Source: Albitalea sp966211955
Lineage (GTDB): Bacteria > Pseudomonadota > Gammaproteobacteria > Burkholderiales > Burkholderiaceae_C
Length of the DNA: 64,000 nucleotides
Direction of reading: 5' to 3'
NCBI GenBank assembly: GCA_966211955.1
Contig: CBIHOF010000010.1
Location: 62,001-126,000 of the forward strand
In this document: positions 56,643 through 64,000 of the stretch, piece after piece
How positions within the stretch are numbered: the first letter of the stretch is position 1
How the letters are laid out: the number at the start of each line of letters is the position of its first letter
Notes under the pieces: generated by a model
What the model was told of the DNA's origin: nothing
Database searches by the model: none
What the model saw: only the letters and a program-made list of their open reading frames with translations
Translations under genes and position numbers: made by a program

Positions 56643-57389
56643 TCACGCGCCGGCGCAAGATCGCTGCTGCAATTCCATCGCATTGGAGATCGCGCCGCCG
56701 CCTGCCGTGTTGTCGAAGATGCACCAGCAGTCCGCACCTGCCGGCCACCCTGCCAGCGCCCGAGCGCGCTCGTTGACCCATTCGGGTTCGTAGCGAGACC
56801 AGTACATGCGCGGTGCACCATGCCAGCGGTGGTAGAGCACTGCGCCGCTGCCATCGCCTTGCGGTCCGAGCCAGCCGCCTGGCCGGGCCGCTTCTGGCCA
56901 GCGCGCTGGGTCGGCCGCGGCACGCGACACCTTCAGCACCGCCAGCACGCGGTCTGCGGATGGCGTGAACCAGCTCGCATGCCTGGGCTCGCAGACCACG
57001 CAGCCTGCGAACAGATCGGCCAGCAGGCCGAAGAAGCTGCGCACCACACGCGCTTCGAAGGCGAACGACGGCGGCAGCTGCACCAGCAGCACGGCCAGCT
57101 TCTCGCCGAGCCCCGAAGCTTCCGCCAGAAATTGTTGCAGCGGCGCGCGTGCGCGGCGCAAGCGGCCTTCGTGAGTGATGGTGCGTGGCACCTTGGCCGA
57201 AAACCTGAACCCGGGCGGTGTTTGATCAGCCCAGCGCTGGTACACCTGCACGCGGTGGCTGCGATGGAACGAGGAGTTGATCTCGGTACAGCTCAGCACG
57301 CGCGCATAGCGCTGCAGGTGCTGGCCTTCGCCGGGGAACAAGCCGGCAGCCTCGCGCGAGATCGACCAGCCAGCGGTGCCGATGTGCAT
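56643..57389 (-). CDS. DUF72 domain protein
   Basis: A 248-residue protein of the DUF72 family, a TIM-barrel of unknown function (YecE-like). MHIGTAGWSI at the start, FSAKVPRTITHEGRL and the C-terminal CWCIFDNTAGGGAISNAMEL are typical. It starts 5 bases after the VOC gene. Function unknown. Confidence 0.9.
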   Translation of the reverse strand: MHIGTAGWSISREAAGLFPGEGQHLQRYARVLSCTEINSSFHRSHRVQVYQRWADQTPPGFRFSAKVPRTITHEGRLRRARAPLQQFLAEASGLGEKLAVLLVQLPPSFAFEARVVRSFFGLLADLFAGCVVCEPRHASWFTPSADRVLAVLKVSRAAADPARWPEAARPGGWLGPQGDGSGAVLYHRWHGAPRMYWSRYEPEWVNERARALAGWPAGADCWCIFDNTAGGGAISNAMELQQRSCAGA

Positions 57390-57394
57390 GCCCT

Positions 57395-57823
57395 TTAGAA
57401 CGTCACCTTGACCGACGGCGCGCTGCGCTTGGCCGCGCCATGAAACACCGCCTCGATGTTGTTGCCGTCCGGGTCCAGCACGAATGCGGCGTAGTAGCCC
57501 GGGTGGTAGTGGCGTTCCCCAGGTGCGCCGTTGTCCTTGCCGCCGCTCTCCAGGGCCGATCGGTAGAAGGCATCGACCGTTGCGCGGTCCCGGGCCTGGA
57601 ACGCCAGGTGATGGCGCCCGGTCAGCTGGCCCTGCGCGGCTTCGCTGTCGGCCGTCGACACGAAGAGCTCGTCTGCCCAGAAGTAGCTGTCGCCGCTGCC
57701 ACCGATCGGAATGTCCAGGACCTTGAAGACAGCTTCATAGAACTTGCGACTGGCAGCGAGGTCTCGCACGACGAGGTGGAGGTGATCGATGAGTCGCCCA
57801 CGATGCAGTTCGTTGGTTTCCAC
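57395..57823 (-). CDS. VOC (glyoxalase) family protein
   Basis: A 142-residue metal-dependent fold of the vicinal-oxygen-chelate superfamily. Paired beta-alpha-beta units: IDHLHLVVRDLAASRKFYEAVF at the start and YAAFVLDPDGNNIEAVFHG near the end. The GTG at 57823 follows AGGAGTG and is preferred. The substrate is unknown. Forms a two-gene unit with the DUF72 gene. Confidence 0.9.
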   Translation of the reverse strand: METNELHRGRLIDHLHLVVRDLAASRKFYEAVFKVLDIPIGGSGDSYFWADELFVSTADSEAAQGQLTGRHHLAFQARDRATVDAFYRSALESGGKDNGAPGERHYHPGYYAAFVLDPDGNNIEAVFHGAAKRSAPSVKVTF

Positions 57824-57976
57824 GCGGCACTCCTGCTTGGCTGTTGAATGGCTCGCGATCGTAGCGAGCCATGTCCGACACGCAGCCCGGGCGGCCCATT
57901 CCCCTGACTGTGCGAACGGGCTTGGGTCACTGCGCTGCGTCGACTTCAACTCACATGACCTGAGCGCCACCGGCGA

Positions 57977-59500
57977 TCAGACCGCCGTCGACGCGTTTCC
58001 CATCGGGCTGCCCGATGCAAGTGGCGGATGCGTCACGATGCTCTTCAGTTCGGGCCGCGAGGTGCGCAGCGACTCAAGGTCGGGCCGCGGACGTCGCAGC
58101 GCAGGCGTCGACTCGAAGGCGCGTTCCAGCGCTTGCGCGGCAGCAAGCAAGGATGCATCGCCGCGCAGCCCGCCAATGAGCTGCAGTCCGAAGGGCATGC
58201 CGTGTTCGTCGCGCCCGCACGGAAGCGACAGCGCAGGGTTGGTTGCGAGAGTGACCACGTAGGTCAGGCCCAGCCAGTGGTAGTAGTTGCGCATGGGCTG
58301 TCCATCGATGCGCTGGGCGTAAAGCTCGGTCCACGGGAACGGCGTGACGGGCGTGGTCGGTGCAATGATCAAGTCGAAGCGCTCGAAGGCCCGCGCGAAG
58401 CGCCGTGCGATTCGCGTCTGCTCGAGGTGCGCCCACGCGCGGTCGGCAAGCGTGATGGCCGCGGCCATTTCAACATTCGCGCGCACGTTCGGCCCGAGCG
58501 TTTCGGGCGCGGTGCGATAGGTGTCGGCGAACGCGGCGATGAAGCTCTCGGCGCGCAGCGTGTCGAATGCGCGGTCGGCGTCGCCCAGATCGAGCTCGAC
58601 CGGTTCGCAGCATGCGACCCATGGGCGGATCGTCTCGACACGCTCGCGAAACACGCGGCGGATCTCCGGATCGACGATGCACAGGCCGAAGTCTTCGGTT
58701 GTGCCCACGCGCAGCCGCGACAGGTCCGTGGCGGCGAGCGGCCAGAACGACGCGGCATGCTCGGCATGCGACAGCGGATCGCGCGCATCGAAGCCCACGC
58801 TGGCGGCGAGCTGCAGCGCGGTGTCGCCGACATCGCGGCCCATCGGCCCCAGCACCGAGATGACCGACCAGCCGAGCGGGCGTGCGTCGTTGGCGACGAG
58901 CCCGGGCGATGGACGCATGCCGACGACGCCGCACAGCGATGCCGGGATGCGCAGCGAACCGCCGGTGTCCGAGCCGGTGGCGATCGGCAGCATGTCCACC
59001 GCCAGGGCCGCTGCCGATCCACCAGAGGAGCCGCCCGCGTTCAGCGCCGGGTCGAATGGATTGCCCGTTGCGCCCCACACGGGGTTGCGTGTGTTGGCCC
59101 CGGCGCCCATGTCGGGCACGTTGGTCTTGGCGGTGACGATGGCGCCAGCCGCGCGCAGCCTTGCGACGAGCCCGTTGTCGTGCGCAGGCACGTTGCCACG
59201 CAGGCCGGCGTTGCCGTAGGTGGTGAGAAGGCCTGCGGTGTCCTGCAAGTCCTTCACGCCCAGCGGCAGGCCGTGCAGCAGGCCCAGCGGTGCGCCGCGC
59301 ATGACGTCCGCTTCGGCCTGGCGGGCGCTCTCGCGTGCCCGCTCGAAACCGGTGGCAGCGATCGCGTTGATGGCCGGGTTGAAGGCCTCGATGCGAGCGA
59401 TGCATGCATCCATCAACTCGACCGGCGAGATTTGCCGGCTGCCGATCAGGCGGCGCAGCTCGACCGCGGAGCGCTCAGGCAAGGTGGGGTCGTGGCTCAT
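57977..59500 (-). CDS. Amidase (amidase signature family)
   Basis: A 507-residue enzyme. The catalytic Ser-cisSer-Lys triad is visible: Lys in LPLGVKDL, the Ser in GGSSGGSA and the nucleophile in GSDTGGSLRIP. It hydrolyses an amide; the exact substrate is not evident. Last gene of a three-gene minus-strand unit with a TctC-type binding protein and an FAD oxidoreductase, facing an XRE-cupin regulator. This grouping suggests uptake and breakdown of an amino acid derivative or carboxamide. Confidence 0.92.
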   Translation of the reverse strand: MSHDPTLPERSAVELRRLIGSRQISPVELMDACIARIEAFNPAINAIAATGFERARESARQAEADVMRGAPLGLLHGLPLGVKDLQDTAGLLTTYGNAGLRGNVPAHDNGLVARLRAAGAIVTAKTNVPDMGAGANTRNPVWGATGNPFDPALNAGGSSGGSAAALAVDMLPIATGSDTGGSLRIPASLCGVVGMRPSPGLVANDARPLGWSVISVLGPMGRDVGDTALQLAASVGFDARDPLSHAEHAASFWPLAATDLSRLRVGTTEDFGLCIVDPEIRRVFRERVETIRPWVACCEPVELDLGDADRAFDTLRAESFIAAFADTYRTAPETLGPNVRANVEMAAAITLADRAWAHLEQTRIARRFARAFERFDLIIAPTTPVTPFPWTELYAQRIDGQPMRNYYHWLGLTYVVTLATNPALSLPCGRDEHGMPFGLQLIGGLRGDASLLAAAQALERAFESTPALRRPRPDLESLRTSRPELKSIVTHPPLASGSPMGNASTAV

Positions 59501-59505
59501 GATGG

Positions 59506-60513
59506 TCACTCGAGCGGGATCTTGGCCTTGTGCACGTAGGCACGCAGCAGCGGCAGTTCCTTTGCGACGCGTGCATCGTAGAACGAGCCCGGCTCGTAGG
59601 CCACGTCGACGCCGGCCTTCTGGAGGTCTGCACGAGTGACGGGGTCGGCGAGCGTCTCGGCGAGTGCCTTGCCCAGTGCCTTCTGCACCGCGGCCGGCAG
59701 CCCGCGTGGCGCCACGATGGCGATCCACGGCACCATCTCGAACTCCGGATAGCCGCTCTCGGCCACCGTCGGCACCTTGGGCATCGACGGCGAGCGCTTC
59801 GACGACGTGACGGCGATCGCCTTCACCTTGCCGGCCTGCAGCATCGGCAGCGCGGCGACGTTGGTGTCGAAGGTCAACGGTACCTGGCCGCCGATCAGGT
59901 CGGTCATGGCCGGCGAGCTTCCCTTGTACGGCACGTGCAGGATGTCTGTGCCGGTCACGAGCTTGAACATCTCGCCGGCGAGGTGCGACGTGGTGCCGCT
60001 GCCGAACGAACCGTAGGCCAGCTTGCCCGGCTGCGACTTCGCCAGCGCCACCAGCTCCCGCACGTTGTTGGCCGGCAGCGACGGGTTGGCCAGCAGCACC
60101 AGCGGCGACGTGCCGATCTGCCCGACTCCTTCGAAGCTCGTCTGTGCGTCGTACGGCAGCTTGAGCTTCAGCGCCGGGTTGACGGTGAAGGTGGTGTTGG
60201 AGCTGATGAGCAGCGTGTAGCCATCGGGCGCGGCCTTCGCCACCGCACCGGCGCCGATGGCCGTGCCGGCGCCGGCCTTGTTGTCGACGATCACGGTTTG
60301 CCCGAGCCGCTGGCCCAGCCCCTTGCCGACCACGCGCGCCACCGTGTCGGTGGCACCGCCCGGTGGGTAGGGCACGACGAGCGTCAGCGGCTTTTCCGGA
60401 AAGCCCGCGGCAAGTGCCGATGTGCAGAGCAAGGCCGAGCCGAAGAGCATGGCGCAGATGCAGGCGAATGCGCTTGCCGCGAGCGGGGCAAGGCGGGTGG
60501 CGGTTCTCGACAT
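59506..60513 (-). CDS. TctC/Bug-type periplasmic binding protein
   Basis: A 335-residue receptor with a signal peptide (FACICAMLFGSALLCTSALAA) and the Bug family core: PLTLVVPYPPGGATDTVARVV, VDNKAGAGTAIGAGAVAKA, HVPYKGSSPAMTDLIGGQ. It binds a carboxylate-like ligand outside the membrane. The TctAB membrane partners are not in this window. Ends 5 bases before the amidase start. Confidence 0.93.
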   Translation of the reverse strand: MSRTATRLAPLAASAFACICAMLFGSALLCTSALAAGFPEKPLTLVVPYPPGGATDTVARVVGKGLGQRLGQTVIVDNKAGAGTAIGAGAVAKAAPDGYTLLISSNTTFTVNPALKLKLPYDAQTSFEGVGQIGTSPLVLLANPSLPANNVRELVALAKSQPGKLAYGSFGSGTTSHLAGEMFKLVTGTDILHVPYKGSSPAMTDLIGGQVPLTFDTNVAALPMLQAGKVKAIAVTSSKRSPSMPKVPTVAESGYPEFEMVPWIAIVAPRGLPAAVQKALGKALAETLADPVTRADLQKAGVDVAYEPGSFYDARVAKELPLLRAYVHKAKIPLE

Positions 60514-60533
60514 GGGCGTTCCTTTCGGGAAAA

Positions 60534-61661
60534 TCAGCGCAAGCGTTGCGCAGCGAGTGCGCGCGGGTCGACGCCATGCCGAACCAGCTCGCTCGGCAGT
60601 GCCGTGCCCCGCAGCAGCGACGCGGCCAGCTCGGAGGCGCCGGCGGCACTCTGGATGCCGTAGCCTCCCTGGCCGGCCAGCCAGAAGAACCCGGGGCAGC
60701 GATCGTCCCAGCCGATCACCATCTCGCCATCGGGCACGAATGAGCGCAGGCCGGCCCAGGTGCTGGCGGGGCGGCGGATGGTGAGCGTGGTGACGGCCTC
60801 GATCTGGTGAATGCCGAGGGCAATGTCGAGCTCTTCGGGCACGACGTCGTGCGGCCGCGTGGGGTCGGCATTCGCGGGTGAGCCGAGCAGCTGGCCGGCG
60901 TCGGGCTTGAAGTAGTAGCTCTCGTCCGCACCGACCACCGCCGGCCAGCCGGACACGTCCGAGCCAACTGGCACCTTGAAGGTGAATGCGCTGCGCCGGT
61001 GCGGCACCAGGCCGATGGGCGCCGCGCCGAACAGCACGGCCACATCGTCGGCCCATGCGCCGGCGGCATCGACCACGGCATGCGCCTGCACCGCCTCGCC
61101 GTCGCCCAGCCGCAGCGTCCAGCGCTCGCCGTCGTGCTGCGCGGCGACGACGTGCGCGTTCGTTTGGAGCTCGCCGCCGCGGCTGCGCATCCCGCGCAGG
61201 AAGCCTTGATGCAGTGCGTTCACGTCGATGTCCTGCGCGCCGTGTTCGTAGAGCGCGCCGTGCACCACCTCGGGCCGCAGGCAGCCCACGCGGGCCAGCG
61301 CCTCGGCGGCGTCGAGGCGCTCGAGCACGCTGCCGCTTGCGGCCAGCGTGCGCTGCATGCCTTCCAGCAGCGACTCCTGGCCGTTCGTGGCGAGGTAGAG
61401 CACGCCCCGCGGCGTGAGCAGTGGGGCATGGGCGAAGCCGGCCGGCGGCTGCTCGTAGAAGGCGCGACTGGCCCGCGTGAGCGCGCGCACGGCGGGTGGG
61501 CCGTAGCTCTCCATGAACATCGCGGCCGAGCGGCCGGTGGAGTGATAACCGGGCTGGCTCTCGCGCTCCAGCAGCAGCACGCTGCGCTCGCCGGCCAGCC
61601 GGTAGGCCAGCGACGCGCCGGCGATGCCCGCGCCGATGATGGCCACGTCGAATTCTCTCAT
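60534..61661 (-). CDS. FAD-dependent oxidoreductase (DAO family)
   Basis: A 375-residue flavoprotein of the D-amino-acid-oxidase/glycine-oxidase group: dinucleotide motif IIGAGIAGASLAYRL near the N-terminus, GRSAAMF, and the C-terminal WLAGQGGYGIQSA segment. It oxidises an amine or amino acid. First gene of the unit with a TctC-type receptor and an amidase. The start codon lies inside a 34-bp palindrome shared with the divergent regulator. Confidence 0.92.
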   Translation of the reverse strand: MREFDVAIIGAGIAGASLAYRLAGERSVLLLERESQPGYHSTGRSAAMFMESYGPPAVRALTRASRAFYEQPPAGFAHAPLLTPRGVLYLATNGQESLLEGMQRTLAASGSVLERLDAAEALARVGCLRPEVVHGALYEHGAQDIDVNALHQGFLRGMRSRGGELQTNAHVVAAQHDGERWTLRLGDGEAVQAHAVVDAAGAWADDVAVLFGAAPIGLVPHRRSAFTFKVPVGSDVSGWPAVVGADESYYFKPDAGQLLGSPANADPTRPHDVVPEELDIALGIHQIEAVTTLTIRRPASTWAGLRSFVPDGEMVIGWDDRCPGFFWLAGQGGYGIQSAAGASELAASLLRGTALPSELVRHGVDPRALAAQRLR

Positions 61662-61685
61662 TCGAGAATTCTCGCATGAGAGAAT
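61652..61685. promoter_or_regulatory. 34-bp operator palindrome, DAO/XRE-cupin divergent promoters
   Basis: Near-perfect inverted repeat: outer arms ATTCTCTCAT/ATGAGAGAAT and inner arms CGAGAA/TTCTCG, with a single mismatched pair (the T and C beside the inner arms). It overlaps the start of the flavoprotein gene and lies 40 bases before the regulator start. Almost certainly the binding site of the XRE-cupin protein. Confidence 0.8.
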
Positions 61686-61725
61686 CTCGGCGCATAGCCC
61701 TGAATGCCCCCTCGGAGAAAAATCG

Positions 61726-62355
61726 ATGTCCGCTCGTCCATCCAGCAGCCGCACCCGCGCGCGCTCCGCGGCCGCCGCCTTGCCCGATCGTGAGCGCGTC
61801 GGTGGGCGCCTGCGTGCGATCCGCAAGAGCCATGGCTTGACGCTGAAGGACTTGTCCGAGCGCTGCGGCGTGGCGCTGTCCACCTTGTCGAAGATCGAGC
61901 TCGGGCAGATCTCGGTGAGCTACGAGAAGTTCGCCGCGGTCGCCCGCGCGCTCGACGTGGACATTGCCGCGCTGTTCGACCCGCGCGCCGCAGCAGCGCC
62001 CGCGGCCGGCCACCGGCCGACCGTGGTGCGCTCGACACTCGATACAGCCCCAAGCTACGACACCGAGAACTACGACTACCGCATGCTCGCAACCGAGTTC
62101 CCGGCCAAGCGCATGACGCCGCTGCACGGCATCGTCGCCGCGCGACGGTTGGAGCAGTTTCCGGACTACATCCGCCACCCGGGACAAGAGTTCGTGATGG
62201 TGCTGTCGGGCCGGGTGCGTATCCACTTTGAGACTGGGGAGACGATCGACCTTGCACGCGAGGAGTCGGCGTATTTCGACAGCGGCGTGGGCCACATCTA
62301 CCTGTCCACCAGCAAGGCGGACGCGCAGGTGGTGGTGGTGATGACGGACAGATAG
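61726..62355 (+). CDS. XRE-cupin transcriptional regulator
   Basis: A 209-residue protein. An XRE helix-turn-helix (about 25-80: LRAIRKSHGLTLKDLSERCGVALSTLSKIELGQ) is followed by a cupin domain (about 115-205: HPGQEFVMVLSGRVRIHF; ESAYFDSGVGHIYL) that binds an effector. GGAG lies before the ATG. It probably represses the divergent flavoprotein-TctC-amidase operon through the 34-bp palindrome. The inducer is likely a related amino acid or amide. Confidence 0.93.
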   Translation: MSARPSSSRTRARSAAAALPDRERVGGRLRAIRKSHGLTLKDLSERCGVALSTLSKIELGQISVSYEKFAAVARALDVDIAALFDPRAAAAPAAGHRPTVVRSTLDTAPSYDTENYDYRMLATEFPAKRMTPLHGIVAARRLEQFPDYIRHPGQEFVMVLSGRVRIHFETGETIDLAREESAYFDSGVGHIYLSTSKADAQVVVVMTDR

Positions 62356-62409
62356 GCACCCGGGAACGCCGATGGCGTGGCGTGCATCCAATGACCAGAG
62401 GCAATCACG

Positions 62410-63123
62410 ATGCACGATGCAAGCACTTCGACAGTGGCGATCGACCGGCCGCCAGCCACCCGCGACACCCCCGATGCCGAGCTGGCGCGGCGCGCAGCCG
62501 CCGGCGATGAGCCGGCCTTCGAGTTCATCATGCGCCGCCACAACCGGCTGTTGTTCCGCACCGCACGCAGCATCCTGAAAAGCGATGCGGAAACCGAGGA
62601 CGCGCTGCAGGAAGCCTACCTGCGTGCCTGGCACGCACTGGCTGGCTTTCGCGGTGAAGCGAAGCTCTCCACCTGGCTCGTGCGCATCGTCATCAACGAG
62701 GCGCTGGGCCGCCTGCGCGGGCGCCGCGCGCAGGTGATTTCGCTTGACGCCGCACTCGACGACCATGGGCATGACGTGGAGGACTGGATGGAAGACGACC
62801 CCGAGCGGCAACCCGAGCGCATCGCCATGCGCGCCGAGATGCGCCAGCTGATGGAAGCTCGCATCGACCTCCTGCCCGATGCCTTTCGCAGCGTGTTCAT
62901 GCTGCGTGCAGTCGAAGAGCTGAGCGTCGAGGAAGTCGCGTTGGCGCTGGACCTGCCTGAAGCCACGGTGCGCACAAGGTTCTTCCGCGCCCGTGGCTTG
63001 CTGCGCATGGGCCTCTCGCGCGATGTCGACCTGGCGCTTGGCGATGCATTCGCTTTCGCCGGCGAACGTTGCGACCGCATCGTCGCGCACGTGCTGGCGC
63101 GTCTGCGCACGCCGCTTCAGTAA
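62410..63123 (+). CDS. ECF-type sigma-70 factor
   Basis: A 237-residue RNA polymerase sigma factor with regions 2 and 4: AFEFIMRRHNRLLFRTARSILKSDAETEDALQEAYLRAWHAL and DLLPDAFRSVFMLRAVEELSVEEVALALDLPEATVRTRFFRARGLL. An anti-sigma gene is not found; the next gene, 87 bases downstream, encodes a haem lipoprotein. It may control that gene, a guess from position. Confidence 0.92.
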   Translation: MHDASTSTVAIDRPPATRDTPDAELARRAAAGDEPAFEFIMRRHNRLLFRTARSILKSDAETEDALQEAYLRAWHALAGFRGEAKLSTWLVRIVINEALGRLRGRRAQVISLDAALDDHGHDVEDWMEDDPERQPERIAMRAEMRQLMEARIDLLPDAFRSVFMLRAVEELSVEEVALALDLPEATVRTRFFRARGLLRMGLSRDVDLALGDAFAFAGERCDRIVAHVLARLRTPLQ

Positions 63124-63210
63124 CGAAGAGGTCGACCAGTCTTCGGGAACGTGGCGCGACGCGGGTCCATCGAATGGGCAAGCGTCGTCAACCACCCGAG
63201 GAGATGTTCA

Positions 63211-64000
63211 TGTCGCACTTCCAGTTTCCCAGTTCCCCGCGGTCTGCGGCGATCGTCGCAGCCGCGTTGCTCGCCGGATGCGGCGGCTCGGACGACGATT
63301 CGGCGGCCCGCCAGTCCGCCCTGGTCGAGCAGGGCCGGCAGATCTTCCGCTTCGACACCTTCGGCGACGAAGCGCAGTGGACCGATACGTTGCGAATGCA
63401 CGAGGTGATCGAGGCAGCAGTCGACCCGACGACTGCCTTGTCCGTGGGGCTGAAGGTCGACGCACAAGCGCTGCCGTCGGCGGTGGTGCAAGGCATCCAG
63501 GATGGCAGCATCGACCTGCACAGCCCGGCGACGACGGTCGCACTGCTCAAGCTCGATGCCGTCGTGGGCCTCAAGGGCACGGTCGAGACCATCGGCGGGC
63601 AAGACCGCCTGACCCATGTCGGCATCACCTGCGCGTTGTGCCACTCGACGGTCGACGACTCGTTCGCGCCCGGCATCGGCAAGCGGCTCGACGGCTGGGC
63701 GAACCGCGACCTGAACCCCGGCGCGATCATTGCGTTGTCGCCGGTGCAGGACAGCGCAGCCAAGGCCGAGCTCAATGCCTGGGGCGCGGGCAAGTACGAT
63801 CCGCGCCACAACATCGACGGCTTGAACAAGCCGTCGGTCATCCCACCGGCGTACGGGTTGGACGGAATTCACAGCGTGACCGTGACGGGTGATGGCAGCG
63901 AACTGGCGTACTGGAACCGATACGTCGCGGTGACCCAGATGGGTGGCCTGGGGTCGTTCAGCGAGCCGCGGCTGAACCTGAGCATCACGCATGGCACGGT
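63211..64000 (+). CDS. Haem-binding lipoprotein, cut by the window end
   Basis: A reading frame open to the end of the window (at least 263 residues). MSHFQFPSSPRSAAIVAAALLAGCGGSDDD is a lipoprotein signal (LAGC). The mature part contains a haem motif CALCH in VGITCALCHSTVDDSFAPG. This resembles large cytochrome c-type proteins of the di-haem peroxidase/oxidase class, but the rest is missing. GAGGAG lies 8 bases before the ATG at 63211. It sits downstream of the ECF sigma gene. Confidence 0.8.

Noticed and set aside
59506..63195. 1229-codon minus-strand frame from the TctC gene to the sigma-factor region
   Set aside because: Only the first 336 codons from 60513 are the real TctC gene; the rest runs antisense or out of frame through the flavoprotein, XRE-cupin and sigma genes.

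Overview
The window is high-GC DNA (roughly two-thirds G+C by eye) with densely packed operons, many ATGA/GTGA stop-start overlaps and typical proteobacterial Shine-Dalgarno sites. A copper nitrite reductase with a fused cytochrome, a quinol-type NO reductase, NsrR, NnrS, a complete pqqABCDE operon and an SHP/DHC/cytochrome b cluster together suggest a respiratory-flexible betaproteobacterium, probably Burkholderiales (Rubrivivax/Leptothrix/Methylibium-like). This placement is inferred from gene content only.

Layout. (1) 1-6.0 kb: a lower-GC island (about 0.7-4.6 kb) carries a three-gene operon: an SSS-type symporter, a small membrane protein and a divergent cyclodipeptide-synthase-like protein. 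The island is flanked by two identical direct copies (at least 697 bp) of the end of an MFS transporter gene, and each edge carries a fragment of an unknown plus-strand gene. (2) 4.6-7.4 kb: tetR-SDR-MFS operon with matching operators. (3) 7.4-20.6 kb: denitrification island: nnrS and DUF2249; ubiUVT (O2-independent ubiquinone synthesis); nitronate monooxygenase; SCO1; nirV; nirK; DUF3079; norB; nsrR; a DUF59 gene; a membrane protein. Three promoters carry an FNR-type box and an NsrR palindrome with the same 45.5-bp centre-to-centre distance. (4) 20.6-25.8 kb: ba3-type cytochrome c oxidase with three multiheme cytochromes c. (5) 25.8-42.7 kb: quinoprotein alcohol oxidation: aldehyde dehydrogenase, a PQQ alcohol dehydrogenase carrying the extra Asp of lanthanide-dependent enzymes, HiPIP, pqqABCDE, an ABC system of the PQQ-catabolism/Ped-Lut type, a sigma54 activator, cytochrome c550 and a PedG/MxaJ-like binding protein. 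Three sigma54 promoters, two with a shared upstream motif, link the parts. (6) 42.8-56.5 kb: a frameshifted HD-type gene with an FNR box, an ABC amino-acid-type binding protein, sensor kinases, the SHP-DHC-cytochrome b-two-component operon with a CTTAG direct repeat, and a TonB receptor-YfiR-hybrid kinase operon whose kinase is frameshifted. (7) 56.6-64 kb: DUF72, VOC protein, an amidase/TctC/FAD-oxidoreductase operon facing an XRE-cupin regulator across a 34-bp palindrome, an ECF sigma factor and a c-type cytochrome lipoprotein that runs off the window.

How it works together: nitrite is reduced to NO (NirK) and then N2O (NorB) using quinol kept available anaerobically by UbiUVT, under FNR-like and NsrR control. 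No nitrate or N2O reductase genes are present here. Alcohols are oxidised in the periplasm by the PQQ enzyme and the aldehyde by the NAD-linked dehydrogenase; electrons probably pass through cytochrome c550 or HiPIP to oxidases such as the ba3 enzyme. The ABC system next to pqq is a candidate lanthanide or cofactor transport system. No tRNA, rRNA, CRISPR array or insertion sequence was seen.
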